Source: Symbiodinium natans (Eukaryota > Sar > Dinophyceae > Suessiales > Symbiodiniaceae). Taken from it: a stretch of DNA of 62,000 nt. Under the pieces are notes generated by a model. That model ran no database searches, was not told where the DNA came from, and was given only the letters and a program-made list of their open reading frames with translations. Positions within the stretch are counted from its first letter, which is position 1. Every line of letters begins with the position of its first letter. The DNA lies in the NCBI GenBank assembly GCA_905221605.1, contig CAJNDS010001558.1, positions 625,001 through 687,000 of the forward strand. The letters are read 5' to 3'. Below, piece by piece: positions 51,494-61,993 of the stretch. The translations under genes were made by a program, and so were the position numbers.

Positions 51494-53850
51494 CTTGAGG
51501 CTCTTGCACATGGCCTCCTGGAAGGCCTCCATGAAGCCCTGGTCCCTGAGGGCATCCACCACGGCCTCCTTCACCTGTTTTAGGGTTTAGGGTTTGGGGT
51601 TTAGGGTTTAGGGTTTAGGGTTTGGGGTTTAGGGTCTAGGGTCTAGGGTTTAGGGTTTAGGGTCCGCCGACCCTGGCGGCGTGTTGGATGGTTTTGGGGG
51701 AGGGAACCCTCAAAGCAGAGAGAGCCAGGCACCACCGAGAGGAGGGACTCGCGGAGGTCAGGGTCCTTGGACGCAGAGATGGCCGCGCGAGTCAGAGTGC
51801 CTTGGTGGGTTTAGGGTTTAGGGTTTAGGGTTTAGGGTTTAGAGTTTAGGGTTTAGGGTTTAGGGTTTAGGTTTTAGGGTTTAGGGTTTAGGGTTTAGGG
51901 TTTAGGGTTTAGGGTTTAGGGTTTAGGGTTTGAGGTTTAAGGTTTAAGGTAAAAGGTTTCGGGTTTAAGGTAACCCCTTTCTTGGGTTGGCTGCTTTATA
52001 AGGGAAAAAGGGTACCACTGGGCGACCAAGGCGCTGAACATCTCCTGAATGAAGCCCTTGTCCTGGGCCGCTTCGGCTTCGCAGTTCGGGGTTTAGGGTT
52101 TAGGGTTTGGGGTTTGGGGTTTAGGGTTTAGGGTTTAGGGTTTCGGGTTTCGGGTTTAGGGTTTAGGGTTTAGGGTTTAGGGTTTAGGGCTTACGGTTTA
52201 GGGTTTAGGGTTTAGGGTTTAGGGTTTAGGGTTTAGGGTTTAGGGTTTAGGGTTTAGGGTTTAGGGTTTAGAACCGGCTGGGGGGCCTGGGGCTTAGGGG
52301 GTTTAGGGGTCGCGGAGATTGTTGGGGCTTTTCAGCTGGCCCTTGTCCTTCAGCGCATCCGTCACCGCGGACTTCACGACATCCAAGGTGTTCTCGCGGA
52401 GCTCTCGGTCCCGCGAAGCGGCCAACGCGGACTTCGAGATCATGGACACCATTTCAGCCATGAAGCCCTCATCTTTCCTGGGTTTAGGGTTTAGGGTTTA
52501 GGGTTTAGGGTTTAGGGTTTAGGGTTTAGGGTTTAGGGTTTGGGGTTATCTTTCCCGAGTTAAGTGCGGCTTCGGTACTCCCCTTAGACAACCATGTGTT
52601 TAAATGGCGGCTCAAAACTTTTAATCGAATGCTCCATGGCTCTTAAGTTCCTAAGGGGACTATCGGGTTCGGGGCCATTTCTTTTTGCTCTGGAAACCGA
52701 AGCCTGCAGTTTGAAGGCAGTCACCCCCCAGAAGCCACAGAACTGTTGAGAGTCCCTTTTTGGCCACCATCACACGCCCCAGCCCTAAACCGTAAACCCT
52801 AAACCCTAAACCCTAAACCCTAAACCCCTCGGTCACGGCCGTACCCCGGGGCTGAGGCGCATGGCGCGGACCAGGGCATCCTTGCCCACGTCGAGGAGGT
52901 GCGCGCGCAGCAGGTGGTCGCCGGAGGATAGGATGGCGGCCTGAACTGGGGGGCTTTAAAGTTTAGGGTTTAGGGTTTAGGGTTTAGGGTTTAGGGTTTA
53001 GGGTTTAGGGTTTAGGGTTTAGGGTTTAGGGTTTAGGGTTTAGGGTCCCTTGAAGCTTCAGGAAGCTTCAGGGAGGCTTGCAGTCGTGAGGGCCTGGGTC
53101 TGTTGGGTTAAAGCGGGCAAAACGGACACAAGACTGTGGGACTGGGAAGATCGGAGTGCGCCTTGGTCAAAGTCTTGATCATCTCCTGCTGCAGGTGATC
53201 ATCCTGCAGGGAGTCGATGACCGTCTCCTTCAGGGCACCTTGCACCTGCTTGTTGGTCATGGCCTTGCGCATGGCTTCGCTGGCGGAGTCGACCAGCTGG
53301 TCCATGCCTTCCTCGTTCCGCACCAGCTCCAGCGTCGTCCTTACCAGGATGTCACTGAGGTGCTTGGCCGAGGACTTCAGCAGCAAGGAGGTCACCAGGC
53401 TCACCAGGGGTCGGAAGAGCGCCACCCCCAAAGGCGACAGCAGGGTGGCAGCCAGGGCCAGCAGCACCGAGACGCTGCGCTCCGGCCGGCGCCAGGCAAC
53501 GGCGCTGGCGCTAGCCAGGACCAGCGGCAGCAGCATGAACTGCGGCTTCAGCCCCACGCCCGGCCAGGCCGCCGCCAAGGCCAAGCCCGTGCGCTGCACC
53601 GGCTGCATGGAGGAGGAGGCAGCCAGGGTTTTTCAGGGTTCCGCCCCTTCGGCAAACAGCCAGCCCTGGCTCTGAGGCCTCCTGTGAGCCCCAGTTCACT
53701 CAGTTCAGCAAAGCACAGATGGCCGCCGTACAAGAAGCCCTCAACCCTAAACCCTACACCCACATGCTTCCCACACGGATCCCTCTGAGCTGCGGGCTGC
53801 TTGATGACCTTCAGGTAGCTCGGAAGCTCGACCCCGGCCGGCTTCGACAT
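51494..53850 (-). CDS. Membrane-anchored helical-repeat protein, seven exons, partial
   Basis: Exons: 53850-53782 (MSKPAGVELPSYLKVIKQPA), 53602-53162, 52940-52845, 52477-52348, 52062-about 52021, 51800-51733, 51574-51494. Exon 2 begins after CTCCTCCATGCAG and encodes two hydrophobic segments (FMLLPLVLASASAVAW; SVSVLLALAATLLSPLGVAL) and then helices. From there a repeat of about 38-40 residues recurs: LRENTLDVVKSAVTDALK, DKGFIQEMFSALVA, ASKDPDLRESLLSV, VKEAVVDALRDQGFMEAF. Splice sites fall within the repeat in a regular way, so exons and repeats probably multiplied together. Donors are GA (AGG|GATCC, AAG|GACAAG), GC (AAG|GCGCAC) and GT. The exon 3/4 and 5/6 phases do not fit perfectly, so a boundary or exon is missing. 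An apolipoprotein- or LEA-like amphipathic repeat is possible; function unknown. Confidence 0.7.
51661..51708. repeat. GGTCCGCCGACC motif (third copy)
   Basis: Matches 27216-27262 over GTCCGCCGACC.TGG.GGCG and TGTTGGATGG. Inside an intron of the helical-repeat gene, next to a telomere-type array. Confidence 0.65.
51808..51950 (+). repeat. TTTAGGG array, intronic
   Basis: About nineteen units. Further arrays at 52088-52270, 52488-52545 and 52962-53045 fill the other introns of the helical-repeat gene. Confidence 0.95.
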
Positions 53851-54044
53851 GGCTTCCGGCGGTTTGCCCCAGTCTTTCCGAGTTTCGGCCAGCTCCTCGC
53901 GACGTGCGGCCTAGTTTCAGGAAGGTCTGCAGACTTCTCGGTGTGCACTGCGCGCATGACAGCAGCTAACTCCTTTTGAGAGGACAACACAGGACAGCAG
54001 CATACAGCAGCCCTGCCAGACCAGGCTCCGACTGTTGCCGTGTC

Positions 54045-54158
54045 AGCAGGGTTTAGGGTTTAGGGTTTAGGGTTTGGGGTTTGGGGTTTAGGGTTTAGGG
54101 TTTAGGGTTTAGGGTTTAGGGTTTAGGGTTTAGGGTTTAGGGTTTAGGGTTTAGGGGT
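54045..54158 (+). repeat. TTTAGGG array
   Basis: About sixteen units upstream of the helical-repeat gene. Confidence 0.95.
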
Positions 54159-54164
54159 TTAGGG

Positions 54165-54510
54165 CTACATCTTATCCTCAACCGAAGCGGCGCATGGCCG
54201 CTTCATGACTTTTTTCATGTCGCATCCTTTGGATGGGGCATCATGCACAAGTTTGATTCCATGCATGCGCTTCGTCTCGAAGGAGGAGAGGGAGGACTCT
54301 GAAGAAGCTGCTACACGACAGAGTGACCAAGCCCTAAACCCTGAACCCTAAGCCCGAAACCCTAAACCCTACGAGGAGCGAGGAGGACATGAGACAAGCT
54401 TTGGCGCAGTCATGGCACTAGCCATTTGCGTTAACGGGGCAGGACTTTCGCGGCGCGGTCCCTTGGCCGAGGGCTCCCGTACATGGGGGGCTCCGAGCTA
54501 TCATTGCCTG
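54165..54510 (-). CDS. Possible two-exon 3' gene end
   Basis: An exon after CCCAG at about 54510 reads NDSSEPPMYGSPRPRDRAAK with a GT donor (AAA|GTCCTG). A second from about 54331, whose acceptor is TTTAG|G from the repeat, reads AASSESSLSSFETKRMHGIK, LVHDAPSKGCDMKKVMKR and stops at TAG 54165. Same strand and plausible phase, but no domain. Confidence 0.4.
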
Positions 54511-54712
54511 GGTTTAGGGTTTAGGGTTTAGGGTTCAGGGTTCAGGGTTCAGGGTTCAGGGTTTAGGGCTTAGGGTTTAGGGTTTAGGGTTTAGGGTTTA
54601 GGGTTTAGGGTTTAGGGTTTAGGGTTTAGGGTTTAGGGTTTAGGGTTTAGGGTTTAGGGTTTAGGGTTTAGGGTTTAGGGTTTAGGGTTTAGGGTTTAGG
54701 GTTTAGGGTTGG
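54511..54712 (+). repeat. TTTAGGG array
   Basis: About 28 units with TTCAGGG variants at the left. Confidence 0.95.
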
Positions 54713-55560
54713 CCTCCTTAAGCAATCAGACGCCAGGATTTAGGACTTGGGGATCTTGGTGTGAGAGTGTGGGCGCACCCAAGTCTAAGGACTTTGTCTA
54801 TCGAGTTTGAGATAGTTCATATCTCCACGATAATAGAATAACAACGACCTACAGGTGTCCCATAAACCCTCTAAAACCCCCTACTGGTAGAGCCTTGCCA
54901 CTGCTTAGGGGATGCAGGGCTGCGCCGACGCACCACCGCCGGGACGGAGGAAACGGAGTCCTCCAGAAGCCCGAGGGTTTAGGGTTTAGGGTTTAGGGCT
55001 TAGGGTTTAGGGCTTAGGGTTTAGGGTTTAGGGTTTAGGGTTTAGGGCTTAGGGCTTAGGGCTTCGGGTTTAGGGTTACCCGGTTTAGGATTGAGGGTTT
55101 AGGGTCTAAGGGCTTAGGGCTTAGGATTTCGGGTTTAGGGTTTAGGTCAACACCCACCCACACACACTTACGTAACCATCTACAACCCACCATGATTTTC
55201 AAAGAATGGGCTAGTCCAAGCCCTCACCGGCACCCTCCGCAAGGCACTCATAATATACGTAAAGCAATAGCAGGCCAAACGTAGCACAACTGTGGGACAC
55301 ACAATTGGGGGGCGGGGGGGGGGGGGGGGGGGGGGGGGGTGGGGGGACCCCATCGTGTCCTCTATACTAAGTACGGTACTCCTAGTTTGAGAAACCCCCC
55401 CATGAGACGCCAGGCCGTCAAGCATGGCAACCCAAAAAAAACCTTCTTGAAAACCCCAAACAGTGAGAGACGATAGGGAAACGAAAGAGTACTTCAATCG
55501 TCCAAGAGCACGTTTAGGTTTGGGTTTAGGGTTGAGGGTTTATTGGGGTTGAGGGTAAAG
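54713..55560. other. Spacer with repeats and a poly-G tract
   Basis: An island at 54905-54965 is open on the minus strand (LGLLEDSVSSVPAVVRRRSP). TTTAGGG/CTTAGGG arrays at 54975-55145. Poly-G at 55313-55347. No confident gene. Confidence 0.5.
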
Positions 55561-55575
55561 GGTTGAGAGCTTAGG

Positions 55576-56175
55576 GTGTCAAAGCGAGACCACTCCAAGC
55601 CATTCAGACAATATTCCATCGGCACTCGAAGAACATCTCACAAGAGAAGTCCCAAAGTACGCCAAGAGATCACAAAGAACACGAGGACTACGCTCCACCT
55701 GCTCTTGGGCAGCTCTCCACACGTGAGAAACGAAGAAGATACAAAGATGAGTCGGGAACTCACAGCTGGGCACTCTAGACCGGATGTAACTCGCATCCTA
55801 GAGTTGGCGGGTTGTGGCAAGCCGGATAAGACGAGTGAGGAATTCATGCCCCCGGCATTCTGTGTACCTACGCTTTGTTCTACAAACGTCGACTTTCGAG
55901 CTGCACGAGCGTTAGATGTGCTTAGCTTCGCATTTCGTGAGTCCAGGAGTCCCAAAGCGATGACAGTTTTGAGGATGGCGTCCGCGGCCACGCCCGCGCC
56001 AAGGCGAGAGCACGACTTGTGTCCAAAATGCGAGCAAGCCTCGAGGAAAAAACGTGCGCGCCGCACGCGTGCGCTGCAGATACTCTCCCCGCCACTCCCT
56101 GAATGTTGGAACTGCTTAGTGCTGGCAAGCTTTTTGAGGAACAAATCCAATCCCCAAAACGGCTTTAGGGTTTAG
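55576..56175 (+). CDS. Hypothetical ORF, uncertain strand
   Basis: A 600-bp island free of telomere repeats. Plus strand has 199 codons from GTG (first ATG at 55747, MSRELTAGHSRPDVTRILEL), with CPKCEQASRKKRARR near the end. The minus strand is open for 170 codons over the same DNA (MDLFLKKLASTKQFQHSGSG). Neither shows a domain or a clear codon bias. Confidence 0.25.
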   Translation: MSKRDHSKPFRQYSIGTRRTSHKRSPKVRQEITKNTRTTLHLLLGSSPHVRNEEDTKMSRELTAGHSRPDVTRILELAGCGKPDKTSEEFMPPAFCVPTLCSTNVDFRAARALDVLSFAFRESRSPKAMTVLRMASAATPAPRREHDLCPKCEQASRKKRARRTRALQILSPPLPECWNCLVLASFLRNKSNPQNGFRV

Positions 56176-56319
56176 GGACATCCGCATGTGTTGGAGGATC
56201 CGAGGCCAGGGGACAAGGGGAGAGGCCCCGTGGCTTCGCCACGTCATGGCCTCCCCTGCTACGCACCCCGAACCCTGCCTTTGGTTGACAAGGATCCGTT
56301 GAGGGCCCAGGGCTTAGGC

Positions 56320-56530
56320 TATCAGGATCGGGGCTTCGAGTAGCTCATCTGACACGACGTAATGAGGCCGCGGAGCTAAGGAAGAGATCTCGGCTGCTTA
56401 GTGAGCACTTTCGCTCGATCGGTCAGGGAGGAACTCCTCCTCCTCTTCAGGCGGGTCCCACCTCGGAGGAGGATGTGAGGCTTAGTTCAGGATCTCTGCT
56501 GAACATGTCCGGGACGAAATTGAGTAGGAT
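56320..56530 (+). CDS. Plus-strand open island
   Basis: Reads LRVAHLTRRNEAAELRKRSR, LLSEHFRSIGQG, then SEEDVRLSSGSLLNMSG before an ATAATC microsatellite. Helical and charged; against the main gene direction, so held loosely. Confidence 0.3.
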
Positions 56531-56700
56531 GATAATAATAATCATCATCATCATAATCAAAATAATCATAATAATCGTAATCATCAGAATAAGGATGGGT
56601 ATTTTGGGTGAAGCGGCTTCGATCCTATTTGGGGTAGAAAAGCGGCACCCCTATTTGGGAAATGCCCATATCCTAAAACCTAAACCCTAAATCCTAAACC

Positions 56701-56809
56701 CTATATTGGCAGCTCCGGCTTCCGTATCAAACGTCTTTTGAGGTGCAATCGAGCCACACTTCTTGCGTGATCCTCGGCTGTGCGGGCCCCCGGTGCCGAG
56801 AGCACCCCA
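56701..56809 (-). CDS. Possible last exon
   Basis: Minus strand GVLSAPGARTAEDHARSVAR, LHLKRRLIRKPELPI and stop TAG at 56701. GC3-rich. The acceptor is unclear. Confidence 0.35.
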
Positions 56810-56904
56810 ACTCCCTCCCTAACAATCCCTATGCCCTCAACCCTAAACCCTAAACCCCAAACCCTAAACCCTAAAACTTACACTCTTCGGGCTTAGGGTT
56901 TGCG

Positions 56905-57015
56905 GCAGCCTGCAACAGCCCTGAGGCCCTGAATTGCTAAGAGCCTGCAGGCTCTCTGACTGTTGCGCAGGCCACGGGGCCAACATCCAGCCCTACTTGG
57001 AGGTTCATGGTACTT
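56905..57015 (-). CDS. Exon-like island behind a family E half-element
   Basis: After AAGTAG|G the minus strand reads WMLAPWPAQQSESLQALSNS. The acceptor lies at the end of a family E half-palindrome (CATGAACCTCC...), as expected if that element is an intron. Confidence 0.35.
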
Positions 57016-57227
57016 ATTAACCAACTATCACTGTACATATAACCCACTTATAAGCGATTGGGCTTCTAAGACCCTAAACCCTAAACTTCAACCCTAAACC
57101 CCTAAACCCTAAATCCTAAACCCTAAACCCTAAACTTTGAACCCAAGCATGCCTCCTCTGGCCTGCGAGGATCCCCCCGAAGACGCCCGCTTGAGGGTGC
57201 TGAGAATTGGGCTCGGAGGGCCGATTA

Positions 57228-57425
57228 GGGTTTAGGGTTTAGGGTTTAGGGTTTAGGGTTTAGGGTTTAGGGTTTAGGGTTTAGGGTTTAGGGTTTAGGG
57301 TTTAGGGTTTAGGGTTTGGGGTTTAGGGTGTAGGGTTTAGGGTTTAGGGTTTAGGGGTTACGGGTTAGGGTTTAGGGTTTAGGGTTTAGGCTTTGGGGTT
57401 TAGGCTTTAGGGTTTAGGGTCGAGG
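57228..57425 (+). repeat. TTTAGGG array
   Basis: About 26 units. Similar arrays follow at 57940-58075 and 58395-58530. Confidence 0.95.
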
Positions 57426-57691
57426 ATTTAGGGTTGACTGGGGGCATACAGGGCTTCTGCAGATTTGGGGTTGAGGGTTGGGGGGGGAAGGATACCTGGA
57501 GGGGCTGGGGGGGGGGTCCAAGAACGCTGGGGAGCAAGGGCTTAGAGGGCTTAGAGGCTTAGAGGCAAAGCAAAGGAACCTTAAACTTCACCCCAACAAG
57601 CTTGAAACACACCCCATTATACAGGAACCTTAAGCTGAAGCCCTGTATAACCCCCTAAACCCTAAACCCTAAACCCTAAACCCTCTGAAAC

Positions 57692-57752
57692 CTTCCAGCA
57701 GGCTGGTTCCAGTAGTAGATCCGTCCAGATGGAGATCTGACCTCCAACCAGC
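57692..57752 (-). CDS. WW-domain exon
   Basis: After GCTCAG|G the minus strand reads WLEVRSPSGRIYYWNQPAGR and ends at a GT donor (GAAG|GTTTCA). First Trp, Gly-Arg-x-Tyr-Tyr-Trp-Asn and the following turn are the core of a WW domain; the second conserved Trp would be in the next exon. WW domains bind proline-rich peptides. Confidence 0.55.
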
Positions 57753-58189
57753 CTGAGCAAATTCATCAGGTTCGTCCGCCCTAAACCCTAAACCCTAAAC
57801 CCGAAACCCTAAACCTTAAACTCGAAACCCTAAACCCGAAACCCCAGGGAAAATTTGGAGATGGCCCCTAGGGGGCCAAGTTGAATGAAGGGCAGCCGGG
57901 ATCACTCCCCCAAACCCTCAAGACCAGTGCTTAGGGTTTGGGGTTGGGGTTTAGGGTTTAGGGTTTAGGGTTTAGGGTTTAGGGTTTAGGGTTTAGGGTT
58001 TAGGATTTAGGGTTTTAGGGTTTAGGGTGTAGGGTTTAGGGTCTAGGGTCTAGGGTTTAGGGTTGAGGGTTGAGGGTCCTGAAATTTCCCTTGCTGCTTT
58101 CAGGGGGGCCCTGCGGCCAGGTCTTGCATGAAGTGAGATTGTCAAGAAACTACGAAGCTACGAACCCTCCTCCCCCTCCTCCCCTCCTC

Positions 58190-58258
58190 CCACCCTAATA
58201 TAGTCCCTTATAGCAAGGACCCCAATAAGGTACCCCTAACATCGGAATCACCCCCCCA
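58190..58258. mobile_element. Palindromic element family B (copy 7)
   Basis: CACCCTAATATAGTCCCTTA ... AAGGACCCCAATAAGGTACC ... CATCGGAATCACCCCCC. Right of it the minus strand has an exon-like MQSSEDIRVGLVAV with donor GTC|GTGTGA (58360-58320). Confidence 0.55.
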
Positions 58259-58746
58259 TGTATGATTTAAAGGCTCAGGGCTCTAAGTTTCCGAACTTGA
58301 ACTGCTGTTTCTATGAGATGTAGGTTCACACGACGGCAACAAGGCCCACGCGAATGTCCTCGCTGGACTGCATTCCTAAAGCATTCCTGAAGGATTTAGG
58401 GTTAAGGGTTTAGGGTTTAGGGTTTAGGGTTTAGGGTTTGGGGTTTAGGGTTTAGGGTTTAGGGTTTAGGGTTTAGGATCTAGGGTTTAGGGTTTAGGGT
58501 TTAGGGTTTAGGGTTTAGGGTTGAGGGTTTAGCCCCTAGACCCTGCAACCAACGCCCTGAAACCAACGCTCTTCCCATCACCAGCTCCTGCCAGTCGGGT
58601 TGGGGGGTTTAGGGACAGGGGCTACGGCTACTACTCAAGCCCCTGCACTCCCGACCCTAAACCCTAAACCCTAAACCCTGAACCCTAAACCCTAAACCCT
58701 GAACACTAAACCCTAAACCCAGAACCCTAAACCCTAAACCCTAAAC

Positions 58747-58777
58747 ATTCACGGCCTTCATCAGCGTCGTACTGGTC
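58747..58777 (-). CDS. 31-nt exon-like island with telomere-repeat donor
   Basis: TTTTGGCAG|GAC gives DQYDADEGRE, then the donor T|GTTTAGGG, the first repeat unit. Very short, so low confidence. Confidence 0.3.
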
Positions 58778-58991
58778 CTGCCAAAAGCCGAGGCCCTAAA
58801 GCCTCGAACTGCGAAGCCCCTGAGGCCCAAAAACCTTCAAACCCCTCAGCCTGGGGTGCATACATACATGCATAATTACCAGGTTTAGGGTTTAGGGTTT
58901 AGGGTTTAGGGTTTAGGGTTTAGGTTTTAGGGTTTAGGGTTTAGGGTTTTGGGTTTAGGGTTTGGGGTTTAGGGTTTAGGGTTTAGGGTCA

Positions 58992-59290
58992 GAACAAAAC
59001 AGGACGGAACCGAACAGAACAGACAATAGAAGTGCAAATGAATAAGGTTTTGGGAAAAATTCAATAGAAGCGCGAGCGAATAGAAAGCGCAATGATTACA
59101 ATGTAATGCTTAATTTTTTCAACTCCAAGCAGAATGTACGATCATTGGCTCGCTCTTAAAATGAAGATAGTCAATCTACTTAGCGAGCTCAATACGAATT
59201 CAACAAAATGAGTGTTATATGTTTATGTGTACATACACCCGTGTGTCCTATGATAGTCCTTATGTTCCAAAAGCCGCCCTAGAAGAGAAC
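58992..59290. other. AT-rich unique island
   Basis: About 300 bp of lower GC than its surroundings, free of telomere repeats. No mitochondrial or plastid gene recognised in it. Confidence 0.5.
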
Positions 59291-59590
59291 CCTTAGGGTT
59301 TAGGTTTTGGGTTTAGGGTTTAGGATTTATGGCCGTAGGCTTCCGTCTGTTTCAGGGCCCCGTAGCTAGGATGTGGGTTTTCAAAGCTGCAGACTTCCCT
59401 AACGATGCCTATAGGCTTTCGAATTCCACCCTACAACCCAAACACCGCAAAACCCTTTTAGGGTGGTAGGGTTTAGGGGTTTGGGTTCAGGGTTTAGGGT
59501 TTAGGGCTTTGGGTTTAGGGTTTAGGGTTTAGGGTTTAGGGTTTCGGGTTTAGGGTTCAGGGTTTCGGGTTTAGGGTGAAAAGCCGGCCA

Positions 59591-59641
59591 CTGAAGGTCC
59601 TCGTAGTACGAGGCCTGCAGCTCTGGGACCAGTACGGAGGC
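59591..59641 (-). CDS. Exon-like island
   Basis: CCGTGCAG|GCC gives ASVLVPELQASYYEDLQ; 51 nt, GC3-rich. A GC donor could follow two bases later. Confidence 0.4.
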
Positions 59642-59977
59642 CTGCACGGCTCCGGGGGTTTTAGGGCTTGGGGTTTAGGGTTTAGGGTTTAGGGTTTAGG
59701 GTTTAGGGTTTGGGGTTTGGGGTTTAGGGTTTAGGGTTTAGGGCTTAGGGTTTAGGGTTTAGGGCTTAGGGCTTAGGGTTTAGGATTTAGGGTTTAGGGT
59801 TCAGGGTTTAGGGTTTAGAGTCTAGGACCTTCGGATGCAGGGGCCTTATCGCTGGCCCTGGAACCCCAAATTCCGAAAGCCCTACAAGCCCGGCCCTGAA
59901 CTAAAAACCCTAAAAAGCCCTAGAGCCCCAGAGCGCTCAACCCTAAACCCTAAGCCCTAAGCCCTAACCCCCAAACC

Positions 59978-60006
59978 CCAACCCCTTCCTCCCAGCCTCC
60001 TCGGGA
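59978..60006 (+). pseudogene. Fragment of the MAP kinase exon 9 splice junction
   Basis: The sequence at 59981-60006 is identical to 39320-39345, which is the 3' end of MAP kinase exon 9 plus its GC donor and intron start. Only 26 bp, embedded in CCCTAAA-type repeats. Confidence 0.55.
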
Positions 60007-60057
60007 AAAACCTCAACCCCAAACCCTACACCCTAAACCCGAAACCCTAAACCCTAA

Positions 60058-60155
60058 TCATTTGGGCGGATTCCTTGGGGCCTGGGCTGCGGTGTCGGCC
60101 AGGGCTCCCCCGAATCGCTCCGTGCTGGTGACCTCGGCCGCTTGAGGCTCCGAGG
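60058..60155 (-). CDS. Possible last exon
   Basis: Minus strand SEPQAAEVTSTERFGGALAD, TAAQAPRNPPK and stop TGA at 60058. Strong GC3 codon bias; plus strand poorly open. Confidence 0.45.
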
Positions 60156-60515
60156 GGGTTTAGGGTTTGGCGTTCAGGGTTTAGGGTTTAGGGTTTGGGG
60201 TTGAGGGTTGAGGGTTTGGGGTTTAGGGTTCCGGGTTTAGGGTTTAGCGTTTGGGGTTGAGGGTTTAGGGTTTCGGGTTTTAGGGTTTCGGGTTAAGGGT
60301 TTTAAGGTTTAGGGTTTGAGGTTTAGGGTTTAGGGTTTTAGGGTTTTAGTGTTTAGGGTTTTAGGGTTTAGGGCTTCAGGGTTTGGGGGTTTGGCGTTGA
60401 GGTCTCAGGGTTTGGGGTTTAGGGTTTGGGGTTTAGGGTTTGGGTTTGGGGTTTGGGTTTTGTTTGGGGGGTTAGGGCAAGTTAGGGTTTGGGTTTAGGG
60501 TTTGGTGTAGGAGGG
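60156..60515 (+). repeat. Degenerate TTTAGGG region
   Basis: About 45 units with many single-base changes (TTTGGGG, TTGAGGG, TTTTAGGG, TTTCGGG); older-looking than the arrays inside introns. Confidence 0.9.
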
Positions 60516-60534
60516 GTTCTTTTATCTAGGGTAC

Positions 60535-60655
60535 CACGACAGGGGCCGTAGATTAGAACAGCGCGCGGTCAGCCGCAACACATCCTGAGCCGAGCGCATG
60601 TCCGGAAGCCTGGTAGCGGTCCAAGACCTGAACCAGTGTCCCAGGTGCATGTAAT
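60535..60655 (-). CDS. Exon-like island
   Basis: Minus strand MHLGHWFRSWTATRLPDMRS then AQDVLRLTARCSNLRPLSWY, stop soon after. No domain. Confidence 0.3.
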
Positions 60656-61260
60656 AAAGAGTCGGAAGAATTACTAATCCTATTCCTCATAGTGCCTTGG
60701 TAATGATGCTATAGTAACCACCAAGCTAATTCTTAACGCCGCCATGGTACTTGGGTTTAAGCTGTGGGGGCGGCAGGGATGCAGGGCCATGCGAGCGCCT
60801 TCGCGGCGCACTCTCTGCAGACCGCGTGAGAACTAATTACTGTGCAAAGAAAAAGACAGACTGAAAGACACGGACACGACACGAGACTGCACGCGTGAGC
60901 ACACTAGCGGCCACTAGCACAGAAAGCCGAGGACGGTGTAGCGCAACGGCGGTACGAAGAGCGCAGCGCCCGCCCCGCAAACCCCCCCAAACCCCCCTAA
61001 ACCCCCCCCAAACTCCCCCCCTAACCCCCCCCCCCCCCCCAAACCCCCCCCAAACCCCACCCCCAAACCCCCGCAAACCTCCCCCACAAACCCCAAACTC
61101 CCCCAAACTCCCGAAATTCGAAGCAATCCCGGCGCTCGCAGAAGAAGGAACGAGCCTGTAGGGCCTCGAGGCTCACGGCGCTTGAAAACCCCCCAGCCCT
61201 ACACCCTGGACTTCCACCCGCCAGACCGGCAAGCCCGAAGCCCTAAACCACTAAGGCCGT
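60656..61260. other. Spacer with C-rich repeats
   Basis: Unique DNA to 60970, then CCCCCAAACC-type repeats at 60975-61115 that create Pro- and Gly-rich frames. No gene call. Confidence 0.5.
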
Positions 61261-61557
61261 AGTTTAGGGTTTCGGGTTTAGGGTTGAGGGTTTCGGGTTT
61301 GGGGTTTAGGGTTTAGGGTTTAGGGTTCAGGGTTTAAGGCCGGCACCTGTTGCACAGGATCCACAAGCCTCAGAGGCGAAAGGCTCGCCTCACTTCCTGG
61401 CCAGCTATGGTAGACCACCCTAAACCCTAAACCCTGAACCCTAAACCCTAAACCCTAAACCCTAAACCCTAAACCCTAAACTCTAGGGGTTGTACCTTGG
61501 ACCCTCAAGGCTGCACAGTTGGGTTTTGGGGACCTGTGTAAGGGTCATACGGTGGTT

Positions 61558-61762
61558 TTACACCAAAATGAGGGACCCCCAAATATATCGTCCCCCAAAT
61601 CGTAGGATTCCCTTACAATAACGACCCAATGAGGTACACCTCATTTCGGAAACCTCCCTTGCTTGGAACTGCGCTGCTAATGTTTTATAAAACAAATAGT
61701 AGGATTCCTTATCATAACGACCCAACGAGGTACACCTCATTTCGGAAGCCTCCATGTTCGTT
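61558..61762. mobile_element. Two adjacent family B copies
   Basis: 61558-61660 and 61690-61762 share AACGACCCAA.GAGGTACACC and TCATTTCGGAA. The only tandem copies of the family seen. Confidence 0.7.
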
Positions 61763-61867
61763 TAGGGGTACAACCCTTCATCCCTTCATCTAGGTCATGG
61801 TCCCTGCTTGGGAGCCTTCTGCATAAGGAATCCGGACCACGGGGGTTTACAAGGGGAACCAAACATG

Positions 61868-61993
61868 GGGTTTAGGGTTTAGGGTTTAGGGTTTGGGGTT
61901 TGGGGTTTGGGGTTTAGGGTGTAGGGTTTGGGGTTTAGGGTTTAAGGTTTGGGGTTTAGGCTTTAAGGTGTAGGGTTTAGGGTTTAGGGTTTC
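61868..61993 (+). repeat. TTTAGGG array at the right edge
   Basis: About seventeen units with TTTGGGG variants. Confidence 0.95.
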
